Assembly: GCA_016125285.1 (NCBI GenBank)
Contig: WGMA01000017.1
Location: 1-64,000, forward strand
From: Phycisphaera sp.
Lineage (GTDB): Bacteria > Planctomycetota > Phycisphaerae > Phycisphaerales > Zrk34
Direction of reading: 5' to 3'
DNA length: 64,000 bases
Both the position numbers and the translations under genes were made by a program. The notes under the pieces were generated by a model. That model saw only the letters and a list, made by a program, of their open reading frames with translations, did no database searches and was not told where the DNA came from. Below, piece after piece: positions 1 through 7,357 of this stretch. Positions within the stretch are counted from its first letter, which is position 1; the number at the start of each line of letters is the position of its first letter.

Positions 1-1
1 C

Positions 2-16
2 AAGGGCGAGGCCTGA
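2..16 (+). CDS. 3' end of an upstream phage gene (partial)
   Basis: Only five codons (Lys-Gly-Glu-Ala-stop) lie inside the window. In tailed phages the gene just before a DUF2190 decoration protein is usually the major capsid protein, so that is the best guess. The identity rests on gene order only. Confidence 0.3.
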   Translation, partial: KGEA

Positions 17-77
17 TCCTCGTCCCTGATCCCTGGCCGAACCTGACTTTTCTCAAGCACTCAAGGAGCAACGACCC

Positions 78-419
78 ATGACGGTTCAATTCATCCATGA
101 CGGCGATGCCATCGACTACACCCCCTCGGCCGACGTGGCCGCCGGCGACGTGGTGGTCCAGGAGGACCTGATCGGCGTGGCCAAGCTCGACATCCCCGCC
201 GACACGCTCGGAGCCCTGCACGTGACCGGCGTGTTCGACTTCCCCAAGGCAATCGGTTCGGGCACGGCCATCGCGGCCGGCCTCGAGGTCAACTGGGACG
301 CGGTGAACAAGGAGGCGTATCCGCGCCTCGGCGGGTCCGCCAGTGACAAGCTGCTGGGCAAGTCGGTCGCCGCCGCCGGCGACAACGACGCCACGGTGCG
401 CGTCCGCCTCGTTCAATGA
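78..419 (+). CDS. DUF2190-family phage capsid decoration/cement protein
   Basis: The 113-aa product looks like a small head-decoration (DUF2190) protein that stabilises the capsid lattice. It is all-beta in character and rich in Gly, Ala and Asp, with the family pattern of a DGD.IDYTP start, a GD.V...LIG segment and a repeated GTAIAAG. No signal peptide is seen. AAGGAG lies 9 nt before the ATG and supports this start. It opens a run of + strand phage genes with short gaps or 4-nt overlaps, so it is probably part of the late structural operon. Assignment is by pattern and context. Confidence 0.7.
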   Translation: MTVQFIHDGDAIDYTPSADVAAGDVVVQEDLIGVAKLDIPADTLGALHVTGVFDFPKAIGSGTAIAAGLEVNWDAVNKEAYPRLGGSASDKLLGKSVAAAGDNDATVRVRLVQ

Positions 420-444
420 GGCGCACTGGTAGAGGGGCGCCACG

Positions 445-807
445 ATGGCAGACCTGCTCAAACGAGGGTCGGATTGGCTGCAGCAGATGCGCACGGCGCA
501 CATGACCAGCCCCGTCGAGTATCAGCGGGCTACCGAGCCGCCGCAGGTGCTGATGGTCAACGCCACGTTCGGGCAGACGCGATACGAGGTGGTTGATGAG
601 ACGGGCCTGACCGTCGGGTCGCACGTGTGGGACTTCCTGATCCTCGCGGCTGACCTGGGAGTTGAACCCACACCCGCCGACGTGATCGTGGCCAACGGAC
701 GCAAATACGAGGTCATGAACTTCGGGACGGAACGAGCGTGGCGGTGGAGCGACCCATACCGCACCACCTACCGCATCCACACAAGAGACATCGGAGCGGC
801 AACGTGA
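445..807 (+). CDS. Phage head-tail joining-like protein
   Basis: The 120-aa protein has a helical N-terminus (about residues 1-22) followed by a beta-rich body, in the position where head-closure or head-tail connector proteins are encoded. The segment VTATFG-like/RYEVVDETG and a C-terminal W.DPYR.TYRIHT resemble small joining proteins, but no motif is decisive. It lies between the decoration gene and a small membrane protein. Its stop overlaps the next start (GTGA), which suggests translational coupling. Function is inferred from order. Confidence 0.5.
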   Translation: MADLLKRGSDWLQQMRTAHMTSPVEYQRATEPPQVLMVNATFGQTRYEVVDETGLTVGSHVWDFLILAADLGVEPTPADVIVANGRKYEVMNFGTERAWRWSDPYRTTYRIHTRDIGAAT

Positions 808-1040
808 ACGAGACCGTGATCGAAGCAATCGAGAAGCAATTGGACGCGATCAACGCCAAGCTCGATCGACTCGACGAGGCGATTCGCGGCACGCCCGGCA
901 ACGGCACCAAGCCCGGCATCCTCATCCGCCTCGACCGGCTGGAGCAGGACGCCAGGCGGCAGGGCAAGCTCATCTGGCTGATCGTCGGCGCTGCGGTGAC
1001 GGGACTGACCTCAGCCATCGTCATGTGGATCACGGGATAA
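804..1040 (+). CDS. Small phage membrane protein, coiled coil plus C-terminal TM
   Basis: The start is placed at the GTG overlapping the previous stop, with CGGAGCGG about 6 nt upstream. An ATG further upstream in this frame would lie inside the previous gene. The 78-aa product has a charged heptad-like helix (residues about 3-50, LDRLDEAI and RLDRLEQDARR) and one C-terminal membrane helix (LIWLIVGAAVTGLTSAIVMW). This is the layout of XhlA-type phage proteins that assist lysis or anchor to the membrane. A holin accessory role is possible but unproven. Confidence 0.55.
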   Translation: MNETVIEAIEKQLDAINAKLDRLDEAIRGTPGNGTKPGILIRLDRLEQDARRQGKLIWLIVGAAVTGLTSAIVMWITG

Positions 1041-1043
1041 ACC

Positions 1044-1475
1044 ATGAGCATCGCGACCGACATCGCCGACGCCGTGACGACCGAACTCAACGCATCGGGT
1101 GTTGTGCCGCCGCCGGTGACGGCGCTGCGCATGGTCCTGCCCGAGTTCGAGCTGGCCGATCTGGCGGAACTGAAGGTGGCCGTCGTGCCCAAGTCGGTGC
1201 TGATCACCGGCGGCACGCGGGCGGCGAGCCAATATGACATCGCCGTGGATGTGGGCGTGCAGAAGAAGCTCGGCAAGGACCTCGACACTGAGGTCGCCGC
1301 TCTCGGCACGCTCGTCGATCAGATCGCCGATCACCTGCGGCGGCGAGCGCTGAGCGCCGTGCCCTACGCGACGTGGGTGTCGATCGCCAACGAGCCGGTG
1401 TACGCCCCCGAGCACCTGGCCGAGCAGCGCGTCTTCACCAGCGTACTGACGGTCACCTACAGGGCCATCAAATGA
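1044..1475 (+). CDS. Phage tail terminator/completion-like protein
   Basis: The 143-aa protein has an N-terminal helix, a beta-strand core (LKVAVVPKS, YDIAVDVGVQ) and a C-terminal strand (FTSVLTVTYRAI). This fold order is common in tail terminator (gpU/DUF3168-like) proteins that stop tail-tube polymerisation and join the tail to the head. The start follows the previous stop by 3 nt. The stop overlaps the next start as ATGA. The family call is by architecture and place in the operon; another joining protein would also fit. Confidence 0.5.
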   Translation: MSIATDIADAVTTELNASGVVPPPVTALRMVLPEFELADLAELKVAVVPKSVLITGGTRAASQYDIAVDVGVQKKLGKDLDTEVAALGTLVDQIADHLRRRALSAVPYATWVSIANEPVYAPEHLAEQRVFTSVLTVTYRAIK

Positions 1476-1888
1476 TCGGCTTCGAGATCACCAAGCTGTT
1501 CTTCGACAAGAAGGCGGTCACGAGCAAGACCGACCGCGCGACACGGAAGGTGCTCAGTCGATTCGGCGCGTTCGTGCGGCGCACGGCGCGACAGAGCATC
1601 CGCAAACGCAAGAAGCCAGCGACACCTGGATCGCCGCCGAGCAGTCACATCGGCCTGCTGAAGAAGTTCATCTTCTTCGGCTACGAGCCGCAGAAGCGAT
1701 CGGTGGTGATCGGGCCGGTACGACTGTCTCAGAAGGGTCGCGGCGAAGCGCCGGCCCTGCTCGAGCACGGCGGCACCGGCAAGGTGCGACGAAAGCGGGT
1801 CCGCTACCGACCCCGACCGTATATGGGACCCGCTTTCGAGAAGGAACGACCCCAACTGCCCGCCATGTGGCGCGACAGCATCAAGTAA
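1472..1888 (+). CDS. HK97 gp10-like phage neck/minor tail protein
   Basis: The start is the ATG overlapping the upstream TGA. The 138-aa product is very basic (RRTARQSIRKRKKPATPG; VRRKRVRYRPRPYMGPAFEK). The ending R.YMGPAF.KE is the hallmark of HK97 gp10-type head-tail connection proteins, where it reads RP.RPFL.PA. LEHGG in the middle also matches the family. The protein probably sits at the neck or in tail completion. It is flanked by the terminator-like and tail-tube genes, the expected order. Confidence 0.65.
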   Translation: MIGFEITKLFFDKKAVTSKTDRATRKVLSRFGAFVRRTARQSIRKRKKPATPGSPPSSHIGLLKKFIFFGYEPQKRSVVIGPVRLSQKGRGEAPALLEHGGTGKVRRKRVRYRPRPYMGPAFEKERPQLPAMWRDSIK

Positions 1889-1900
1889 GGAGGCATCCCG

Positions 1901-2338
1901 ATGCCGCAGACATTCCTGTTGGGCATGAACGCGAAGATTTACCAGGGGCCGGCGGGCACCGCCCTGGCTTCGCTGACCGAGATGGACAACGTCAAGGACG
2001 TGTCGCTGACGCTCGAGGCCGGCGAAGCTGACGTGACCACGCGCGCCAACCAGGGCTGGCGCGCCACCGCACCGACGCTGCGCGAGTGCAGCGCCGAGTT
2101 TGAGATGCTCTGGAAGCCCGGCGACGCGGGTTTCGATGCGATCAAGACCGCGTTCCTCACGTCAACTCCGCTGGCCCTGGCCGTGCTCACCGGCGATCAG
2201 GCCGCCAGCGGCACCGAGGGGCCGCGCGGCGACTTCTCGATCACCAACTTCAGTCGCAACGAACCGCTCGAAGAAGGCGTGACGGTCAGCGTGACCGCGA
2301 AGCTCGCCGAGTTCGAGGAATGGGTGGAGGTGGCCTGA
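1901..2338 (+). CDS. Phage major tail (tube) protein
   Basis: The 145-aa protein matches tail-tube proteins. It opens with MPQTFLLGMNAKIY, followed by the element VKDVSLTLEAGEADVTTRANQGWRA (read in pieces around residues 30-55). An acidic beta-rich C-terminus, ITNFSRNEPLEEGV.V.VTAKL, is typical of the tube fold (gpV/TP901-1-like). GGAGG lies 9 nt before the ATG. The next gene starts inside its stop codon (TGATG). It would form the hexameric rings of a siphovirus tail tube. Confidence 0.75.
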   Translation: MPQTFLLGMNAKIYQGPAGTALASLTEMDNVKDVSLTLEAGEADVTTRANQGWRATAPTLRECSAEFEMLWKPGDAGFDAIKTAFLTSTPLALAVLTGDQAASGTEGPRGDFSITNFSRNEPLEEGVTVSVTAKLAEFEEWVEVA

Positions 2339-2817
2339 TGAAGACGTTCAATGACGCAGCCGGACGGACCTGGACGATCACCATGACCCTCGGCACGGCC
2401 ATGCACGTCAAAGCCAAGCTCGATGTCGATCTACTCCAGATCGAGAAAGGCGACCCGCCACTCCTGACACGCCTCGGCACTGACGAGATGCTGCTGGGCG
2501 AGGTGCTCTGCGCCATGCTCGAGTCGCAGTTCGAGGCGCACAAGGTGACGCCCGAGGATGTGCGAAACGCCTTCGACGGGCGCACGCTGCTGGCGGCGCA
2601 GAAGGCATTCTACGAGGAGCTGATCGATTTTTTCCGGTCACGCGGCCGCACGGATCGGGCGAAGGCGGTCGCCAAGCAGATGAGCCTGATCGACGCGGCG
2701 ATCGCCGCGATCGAGACGCGCATCGACGACATCGACATCGATCAGACGATTGCTGGAGCGATGTCTGGCGCATGGCCGGAAGCCTCGGGATCGGACCCGC
2801 CGGGCTCCGCGGGCTGA
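2338..2817 (+). CDS. Tail assembly chaperone-like protein (gpG position)
   Basis: The start is the ATG overlapping the tail-tube stop. The 159-aa product sits where tail assembly chaperones are encoded. It has an N-terminal beta element (KTFNDAAGRTWTITM) and a helical rest, with LLGEVLCAMLESQ, TPEDVRNAFDG and a C-terminal helix AIAAIETRIDDIDID. The next frame (-1) overlaps its 3' end, and a T TTT TTC heptamer in phase lies at codons 97-99. This is the arrangement of phage G/GT chaperone genes. A role in folding or loading the tape measure is inferred, although no tape-measure gene follows here. Confidence 0.6.
   Translation: MKTFNDAAGRTWTITMTLGTAMHVKAKLDVDLLQIEKGDPPLLTRLGTDEMLLGEVLCAMLESQFEAHKVTPEDVRNAFDGRTLLAAQKAFYEELIDFFRSRGRTDRAKAVAKQMSLIDAAIAAIETRIDDIDIDQTIAGAMSGAWPEASGSDPPGSAG
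2628..2634 (+). promoter_or_regulatory. Candidate -1 ribosomal slippery heptamer T TTT TTC
   Basis: In the frame of the chaperone gene the codons read GAT TTT TTC, which gives the X XXY YYZ pattern. A run of six T is unusual in this GC-rich gene, where Phe is normally TTC. The -1 frame stays open from here through the next gene to 3092. The site lies 180 nt before the 0-frame stop, and the bridge reads as an Arg/Asp-rich stretch, so slippage is only a possibility. Confidence 0.35.
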
Positions 2818-3092
2818 CCCTGCGGCAACTGCTCTGGATGGCCGAGGGCCTGGGGCGCGAGCGCTGGGCGCATACGTCGTTGATCTGCGCTCTGATCGCC
2901 AACACCCATCGCGACCCCAAGAAGCAGAAGCCGGTCAAGCCCGACGACTTCAACCCGTATGTCGCCCCCACGGAGCGTGCCGAGGTCATCGAAGTCACGC
3001 CCGACACGATCGCACTCATGCGGCAGGCCTTCGCCCCTGGAGGGGCCGGCCACCGCGAACAGAACACCTCTTCAGAAAGGACGCACCCATGA
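2772..3092 (+). CDS. Phage tail assembly protein in the -1 overlapping frame (gpT position)
   Basis: The 106-aa frame overlaps the upstream chaperone gene by 46 nt in the -1 phase. It carries a recognisable phage pattern: LTLRQLLWMAEG, a W..TSLICALIANTHRDPKK core and KPDDFNPY. These words recur in small proteins after the tail tube in many prophages. Only a distant GGAG (13 nt) precedes the ATG. It may therefore be made by coupling or by -1 frameshifting as a GT-like fusion. Its TGA overlaps the next ATG. Confidence 0.6.
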   Translation: MAGSLGIGPAGLRGLTLRQLLWMAEGLGRERWAHTSLICALIANTHRDPKKQKPVKPDDFNPYVAPTERAEVIEVTPDTIALMRQAFAPGGAGHREQNTSSERTHP

Positions 3093-3727
3093 TGTCACGG
3101 AAGACCATCGCAATCATCGTGTTCGTCGCCGCCATCGCGGCCATCCCCGCCTGTGAGAGCACCCAGACACCGGGGGTGACCCCCGATCAGGTCACGCAGA
3201 TCGAGCAGCAGCTGCAGCAGGCGCGCGAGGGCCTGACGACACTGCCGGCCGACGATCCCGGACGCATCGCCGCCGAGGAGAAGATCGCCGAGCTCGAGAA
3301 GCTCGTCGCCGCCTACAAGGCCAACCGCGAGCGGCAGACCGCCGATGATCCCGAGGCGTCGATCGCCGCCGGCGTGCAGACCGTCGCGCCGTTCCTGCCG
3401 CCGCCGTGGAACGCCGTTCTTCTGATTGCGGGTGGTCTACTTCCGGGGGTCGCGGGCTGGATCAGGGAAGCGATCCGTCGATCCAATGCGCAGCAGGCGG
3501 GCCAGGACTTGGCGCGTGCGATCAAGGCGGCGGCCGTCGCCAACGGCGGCGTGCTCGACTTCACCGACCTGACCGTCCGCGAGTCGCTCAAGGCCGCGAT
3601 GCCCGACGCAGCCCGCGCCATCGTCAAGGACGCCGGTGCCAACGTCCCTCTGCCCTTTGTGATCGAAGCGCCGACCAGCAGCGGCACCGCTCCCCTCGCC
3701 GGGAGTTCCGCCCCCGTCGCCGCTTGA
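3089..3727 (+). CDS. Prophage lipoprotein with coiled coil and hydrophobic segment
   Basis: The start is the ATG overlapping the previous stop, with AGAAAGG upstream. The 212-aa product has a lipoprotein signal (residues 1-22, ending AAIPAC, with Cys22 as the likely lipidated residue). A Gln/Glu-rich coiled coil (QVTQIEQQLQQAREGL) follows, then LAAEEKIAELEKLVAAYKAN-like heptads. A Pro-rich hydrophobic stretch (APFLPPPWNAVLLIAGGLLPGVAGW) and a helical tail close it. A periplasmic lysis accessory (spanin-like) or a superinfection-exclusion lipoprotein would fit, but no family was recognised. It sits where a tape-measure gene is expected. Confidence 0.55.
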   Translation: MMSRKTIAIIVFVAAIAAIPACESTQTPGVTPDQVTQIEQQLQQAREGLTTLPADDPGRIAAEEKIAELEKLVAAYKANRERQTADDPEASIAAGVQTVAPFLPPPWNAVLLIAGGLLPGVAGWIREAIRRSNAQQAGQDLARAIKAAAVANGGVLDFTDLTVRESLKAAMPDAARAIVKDAGANVPLPFVIEAPTSSGTAPLAGSSAPVAA

Positions 3728-4208
3728 CCCATCGTGGAGCGGCAACGCGCCCGACTTCGGCGGCGCGATCGGCGTCACGCAAGACAGCGTCGAGGGCGTG
3801 GACATCACGATTCCCGTCTACACCTTCTCAGAAACCCATTACCTGTCCGCGGGCACGGTGACCAACGCCTACAAGGGCACGCTCTTCAACCTGACCGGCA
3901 AGGTCAATTCCGGCGGGTTCAAGGGGCTGGCGGCGGGCGAGTGTCTGTTCCTCGGCGCAGCGGGATCGCAGCGCGGCGTCGGCGAGGATTGGGAGATCAC
4001 GTTCCGCTTCGCCGGCAGCCCGAACAAGACGGGCCTGACCGTCGGCGACATCGCCGGCATCAGCAAGAAGGGCTGGGAGTACCTCTGGGTCCGCTACCAG
4101 GACACCGAGGACAACAACGCCAAGATGCTGATCAAAAAACCCATCGCAGCCTACGTCGAGAAGGTCTACGACGAAGGCAACTTCGCCTCGCTTGGGATTG
4201 GCACGTAA
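3663..4208 (+). pseudogene. 5'-truncated phage tail-associated gene
   Basis: The clear protein runs from a GTG at 3798 to 4208 (136 aa: ITIPVYTFSETHYL..., KGWEYLWVRYQD, VEKVYDEGNFASLGIGT). The same frame upstream also reads like the protein, with SWSGNAPDFGGAIGVTQDSV and then EGVD directly before ITIPVY. It stays open back to a TGA at 3660-3662, without an ATG, GTG or TTG before 3798. The gene has therefore lost its start and overlaps the lipoprotein 3' end in another frame. A truncated tail or virion protein is the likely reading. Initiation at GTG 3798 could still give a short product. Confidence 0.55.
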
Positions 4209-4211
4209 AAC

Positions 4212-5816
4212 ATGGCCGACGAGCTGAAAAAGGTGAAGCGCGGCGACCCGCTGGTCATTCCGGCAGCGACGTTCAATGCGTTCGTCGATGCGGCGTTCGA
4301 TTACCGACGCCGGCAGCGCGACGTGACGCGCGATGCCTCGCATACGTTCCGGCAACTCGGCATCATCCCGATCCGCAACGACACGGGCGAGGACCTTGAC
4401 CGATTCAGCGCCGTCGGCATCGCCGGCCCCATCATCGGCCCAGACGACAACCCCGACGAGTTTAAGAACCGGGCGATGGCATCGGGCATCAAGCCGATCG
4501 TGCCCGACCATCGCGGGCGCTTCGCCGTGATGCTCGAACCTGTCAAGGACGGCAAGGTCGCGATGGGCTGCGTCAGCGGCGTGATTCCCTGCCGGATCAA
4601 CGTCGATGAGGAGACGCACCTGCGGGCCGACATCGAGCACGACGAGACGATCCTGCTGACCGGTCACCACGGGGGCGCGGAGATTCTGTGGAAGGAGGAA
4701 GGCAAGGGCATCAAGTGGTCGATCATCAAGGTCGGCATCGCCGAGCCGCTGGCGATCACGTTCGATGTGAAGCTCGTGCAGCGGTACGGCGAGGCTGGCG
4801 AGAACTGCAAGAAGGACTGCACGTACACCTATGACATTTACGACATCCACACCGACGAGAAACTCAACGACGACGACCCGCAGGCTCCGATCGATCCGAG
4901 GCCTGAGAAAACGCAGATGATCGTCGCGACGCGCGGCACGGCGTTCTGGACGGTCAAGGAAGTGGACGGCAAGCCGGCCATCGCCGTCCAGCTCGAGGAG
5001 GCATTCGAGGAGCCCACGCCGCGCAAGCAGCAGTACGTCGTCACCGGAATCTCATGTGACGAAGGGAGCGGATCGGGCGGCGGCACGGCCGGACATGGGT
5101 CGGGCGGCTGCTGTGACTTCACGCTGAAGTATCACACGGCCAAGGTCTGCTATCCGCCGGGCACGAAGATCGAACCCGGCCCGACGTTCACCGTGCGCTG
5201 CGGCAGTTCCTCGAGCGGTTCATCGTCGGGGTCGGGATCGAGCTTCGATTCGTCGAGCGGATCGTCCAGTGGGTCGAGTGGCTCGTCGGGCTCACCGTCG
5301 AGCAGCGACTCGAGTTCGGGGAGCTCCGGTAGCCCGAGCGGCAGTTCATCGCCATCCGGCAGCCCACCGCCGTCGTCGGGGCCGTCAGGGTCATCTTCCG
5401 GGGGCTCCGGATCGGACAAATCCACCGCCATCGTTCCGGCGAGCTGGTCGCCGACGGGATACACGGCGCTGTTCGTCGAAGAGTCGCCCGAGGTGCGGTT
5501 CAACGACGTGATGGTGGTCGAGGTGCCCGCGCGGGACACGCGGCTCAGCATCGATCCGAGATTCCTCGAGGTCTGTGCCCCCGGCAGCTTGGAGGTCACA
5601 GCGTGCCAGCCCGACGCGCCGGTGCTCGTAGGCGCGCGTGTCGATGGCGGCGAAGTGGTACTCCAGTTCGCGCAGCAGAGCGCCGCGGTGGTGCGCTTGG
5701 TCATCAGCCTGACCGGCATCCGCAAGGGCTTCAGCGGTCTGCGATTCCCCGACCGCACGCAACGCCAGTTCGAGGCCAACGAGCGGTTCATCCGGAGCGC
5801 GTACCCCCATGACTGA
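4212..5816 (+). CDS. Prophage structural protein with Ser/Gly-rich linker
   Basis: The 534-aa protein has three parts. Residues 1-310 are a folded beta-rich region (DTGEDLDRFSAVGI, CVSGVIPCRINVDEETHL, a CKKDCTYTYDIYDI segment). Residues about 334-398 are almost only Ser, Gly, Pro and Asp. Residues about 399-534 form a second folded region (SPTGYTALFVEESPEVRFNDV, then RKGFSGLRFPDRTQRQFEANE). It is probably a virion-surface or tail component. The low-complexity stretch could be a flexible or glycosylated linker, since a glycosyltransferase gene lies two genes downstream. It starts 3 nt after the previous stop and overlaps the next gene by 8 nt. No named family was recognised. Confidence 0.55.
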   Translation: MADELKKVKRGDPLVIPAATFNAFVDAAFDYRRRQRDVTRDASHTFRQLGIIPIRNDTGEDLDRFSAVGIAGPIIGPDDNPDEFKNRAMASGIKPIVPDHRGRFAVMLEPVKDGKVAMGCVSGVIPCRINVDEETHLRADIEHDETILLTGHHGGAEILWKEEGKGIKWSIIKVGIAEPLAITFDVKLVQRYGEAGENCKKDCTYTYDIYDIHTDEKLNDDDPQAPIDPRPEKTQMIVATRGTAFWTVKEVDGKPAIAVQLEEAFEEPTPRKQQYVVTGISCDEGSGSGGGTAGHGSGGCCDFTLKYHTAKVCYPPGTKIEPGPTFTVRCGSSSSGSSSGSGSSFDSSSGSSSGSSGSSGSPSSSDSSSGSSGSPSGSSSPSGSPPPSSGPSGSSSGGSGSDKSTAIVPASWSPTGYTALFVEESPEVRFNDVMVVEVPARDTRLSIDPRFLEVCAPGSLEVTACQPDAPVLVGARVDGGEVVLQFAQQSAAVVRLVISLTGIRKGFSGLRFPDRTQRQFEANERFIRSAYPHD

Positions 5817-6129
5817 TTACGGCAGCGCGAAATCCTCATCCTCCGTCAGCGAGTCCGAAAGCAGCGAGCACTCGTCGAGCGGATCGAGCGCCAGCGGCTC
5901 GCCCGGTTCATCGTCCAGCGGCAGCGGGTCGGTGCCGCCGTCCGGTTCAAGCGGCGAATCATCTCGACCACCATCGTCGAGCGGATCACCGAGTGGGTCG
6001 AGCGGCACGCCTTCATCCGGCCCCTCGTCAGGTTCATCATCCAGCAGCGGAAGCCCCGGAACCTCCGGAAGCCCCGGAAGTTCCGGGGGGCCGAGCAGCG
6101 GTTCGACGCCGCCCAGCGGTTCCGATTAA
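5809..6129 (+). CDS. Serine-rich low-complexity prophage protein
   Basis: The 106-aa product is almost wholly Ser, Gly and Pro with a few Glu or Thr (for example SSGSSASGSPGSSSSGSGS), in one continuous disordered run. It begins within the last codons of the preceding gene, whose internal linker has the same composition, so the two probably share an origin. It ends PPSGSD. No signal peptide or membrane segment is seen. It may act as an O-glycosylated or flexible spacer on the virion. Composition alone cannot fix a function, and such frames can also arise by repeat expansion. Confidence 0.5.
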   Translation: MTDYGSAKSSSSVSESESSEHSSSGSSASGSPGSSSSGSGSVPPSGSSGESSRPPSSSGSPSGSSGTPSSGPSSGSSSSSGSPGTSGSPGSSGGPSSGSTPPSGSD

Positions 6130-6158
6130 TTCTCCAGCGACAGCGAGGGATCATCCTC

Positions 6159-6993
6159 ATGGACATGAAGCATTTCTTCGATCGTGTGGTCTGCATCAAC
6201 CTCGACCGGCGTGGCGACCGCTGGCATCGGTTCCAGGAGAACGTCGACAGCGCCGGCTGGCCGTTCGTCGAGATCGAGCGCTTCAGCGCCGTCGACGGTC
6301 ACAAGGTGCCGTCGCCCGGATGGTGGCGCGCCGGCGGCGGCGCGTGGGGCTGTCACCAGTCCCACGTCCACATCCTCCAACAGGCCATCCAGGACGGCGT
6401 ACAGTCCCTGCTGATCCTCGAGGACGACGCCGTGCTGCCGCAGCGATTCCCCGAGGTGGTCGAGGCCTTCCTGTCGCGGGTGCCCACCGAATGGGACGCC
6501 ATCATGCTCGGGGGCCAGCACTTGCGGCCGCCGGACATCGTGGACGAGGGGGTGGTCAGGGTCCACAACGGCAACCGCACGCATGCCCACGCTCTGCGCG
6601 GCAACTATATTAAGGATGCATACCGCCACCTCTGTGATTACCCCAACCACGCCCACCGGCCCCGGTTCCACGTCGATCACCGGCTCGGGATGCTCCACGA
6701 GAGCGGCAAGTACAAGGTCTACGCCCCCGATCCGTGGATGATCGGCCAGGCCAACGGCCGCAGCGACATCGCCGGCGCGGAGTTCTCGCTCCGCTTCTGG
6801 TCGGGCGACCCCCGGAACCCGGAAGCGCTCCCGCCCTTCGTGGCCGTCATCGGCCTTCACCGGTCCGGCTCCAGCGCCCTGGCCGGCGTCCTGCACCATC
6901 TCGGCGTCCACCTCGGCAACAAGCTCGGCGGCTACGAACCGGCCGGCGGGTTCGAGGCGGTCACGCTGGCGCATCTGTGCGAACGGGCGTACC
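6159..6993 (+). pseudogene. Glycosyltransferase family 25 fused to a sulfotransferase domain, truncated
   Basis: Residues 1-200 match GT25/LPS-type glycosyltransferases: VVCINLDRRGDRWHRF, ERFSAVDG, GCHQSHVHILQQAI and LILEDDAVLP with the acidic EDD. From about residue 226 a sulfotransferase-like start appears (FVAVIGLHRSGSSALAGVL, a PAPS-loop-like sequence). Coding character stops after LCERAYP near 6993. The open frame continues to 7466, but there it is the complement of a ParB-like gene. The protein is thus cut inside its second domain. It may have glycosylated a phage or cell-surface target, perhaps the adjacent Ser-rich proteins. Confidence 0.75.
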
Positions 6994-7000
6994 CGCGTTC
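6981..7000. other. Recombination junction centred on an imperfect palindrome
   Basis: The 20 bp GAACGGGCGTACCCGCGTTC pair in 8 of 10 positions around a central GT/AC. The + strand glycosyltransferase and the minus strand ParB-like gene both lose coding sense at 6987-6994 (GCGTACCC, shared by both). The point lies about 360 bp beyond a large serine recombinase gene. It could be a recombined attachment site or a deletion joint. Confidence 0.45.
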
Positions 7001-7357
7001 CTTCATCGCGGCGATCTCACCCAACAACTCAGCCGTGTGCGCCTGCCGGCGTGCCATGTTTTCCACGAGGCTCATCAACAACAAGTCTTCGCTGGCTACG
7101 CTCAACAGCCGTGCCGGGATCATTGACTCCCCGAGGGTTCTGAAGGCCAAGAGTCGGCCCTCTCCGCACACCAGGTCATACTTGCCTCCACCGTACTTGC
7201 CGCTGGCGAGTGTGACGGTGATCGGCTTCTTGAGACCGAGCTGCTTGATGCTCGCGACGATCTCTTTGAACTTCTCCTTGCCACGTAAGCGGGTGTTGAC
7301 GATGTTGATTTCATCGACGGGGATCATTTCGACGGGTTCTTCTTGTTTGCGTGTCAT
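6990..7357 (-). pseudogene. ParB-like N-terminal domain protein, truncated
   Basis: Read on the minus strand, the product starts MTRKQEEPVEMIPVDEINIV and carries ParB/Sulfiredoxin-fold motifs: GLKKPITV, CGEGRLLAFRTLG...IPA and LLLMSLVENMAR. These are the DNA-binding and nuclease-like N-domain elements of ParB/RepB relatives. It stops making sense after AAMKERGY, where the helix-turn-helix part should follow. The remaining frame to 6932 is antisense to the glycosyltransferase gene. Its start overlaps the recombinase stop by 4 nt, so the two form an operon. Such pairs are common on integrative elements. Confidence 0.75.

Noticed and set aside
5200-6130. CRISPR-like or tandem DNA repeat
   Set aside because: The repetitive look comes from Ser/Gly codons in varied synonymous forms inside open frames; there are no regular repeats and spacers.
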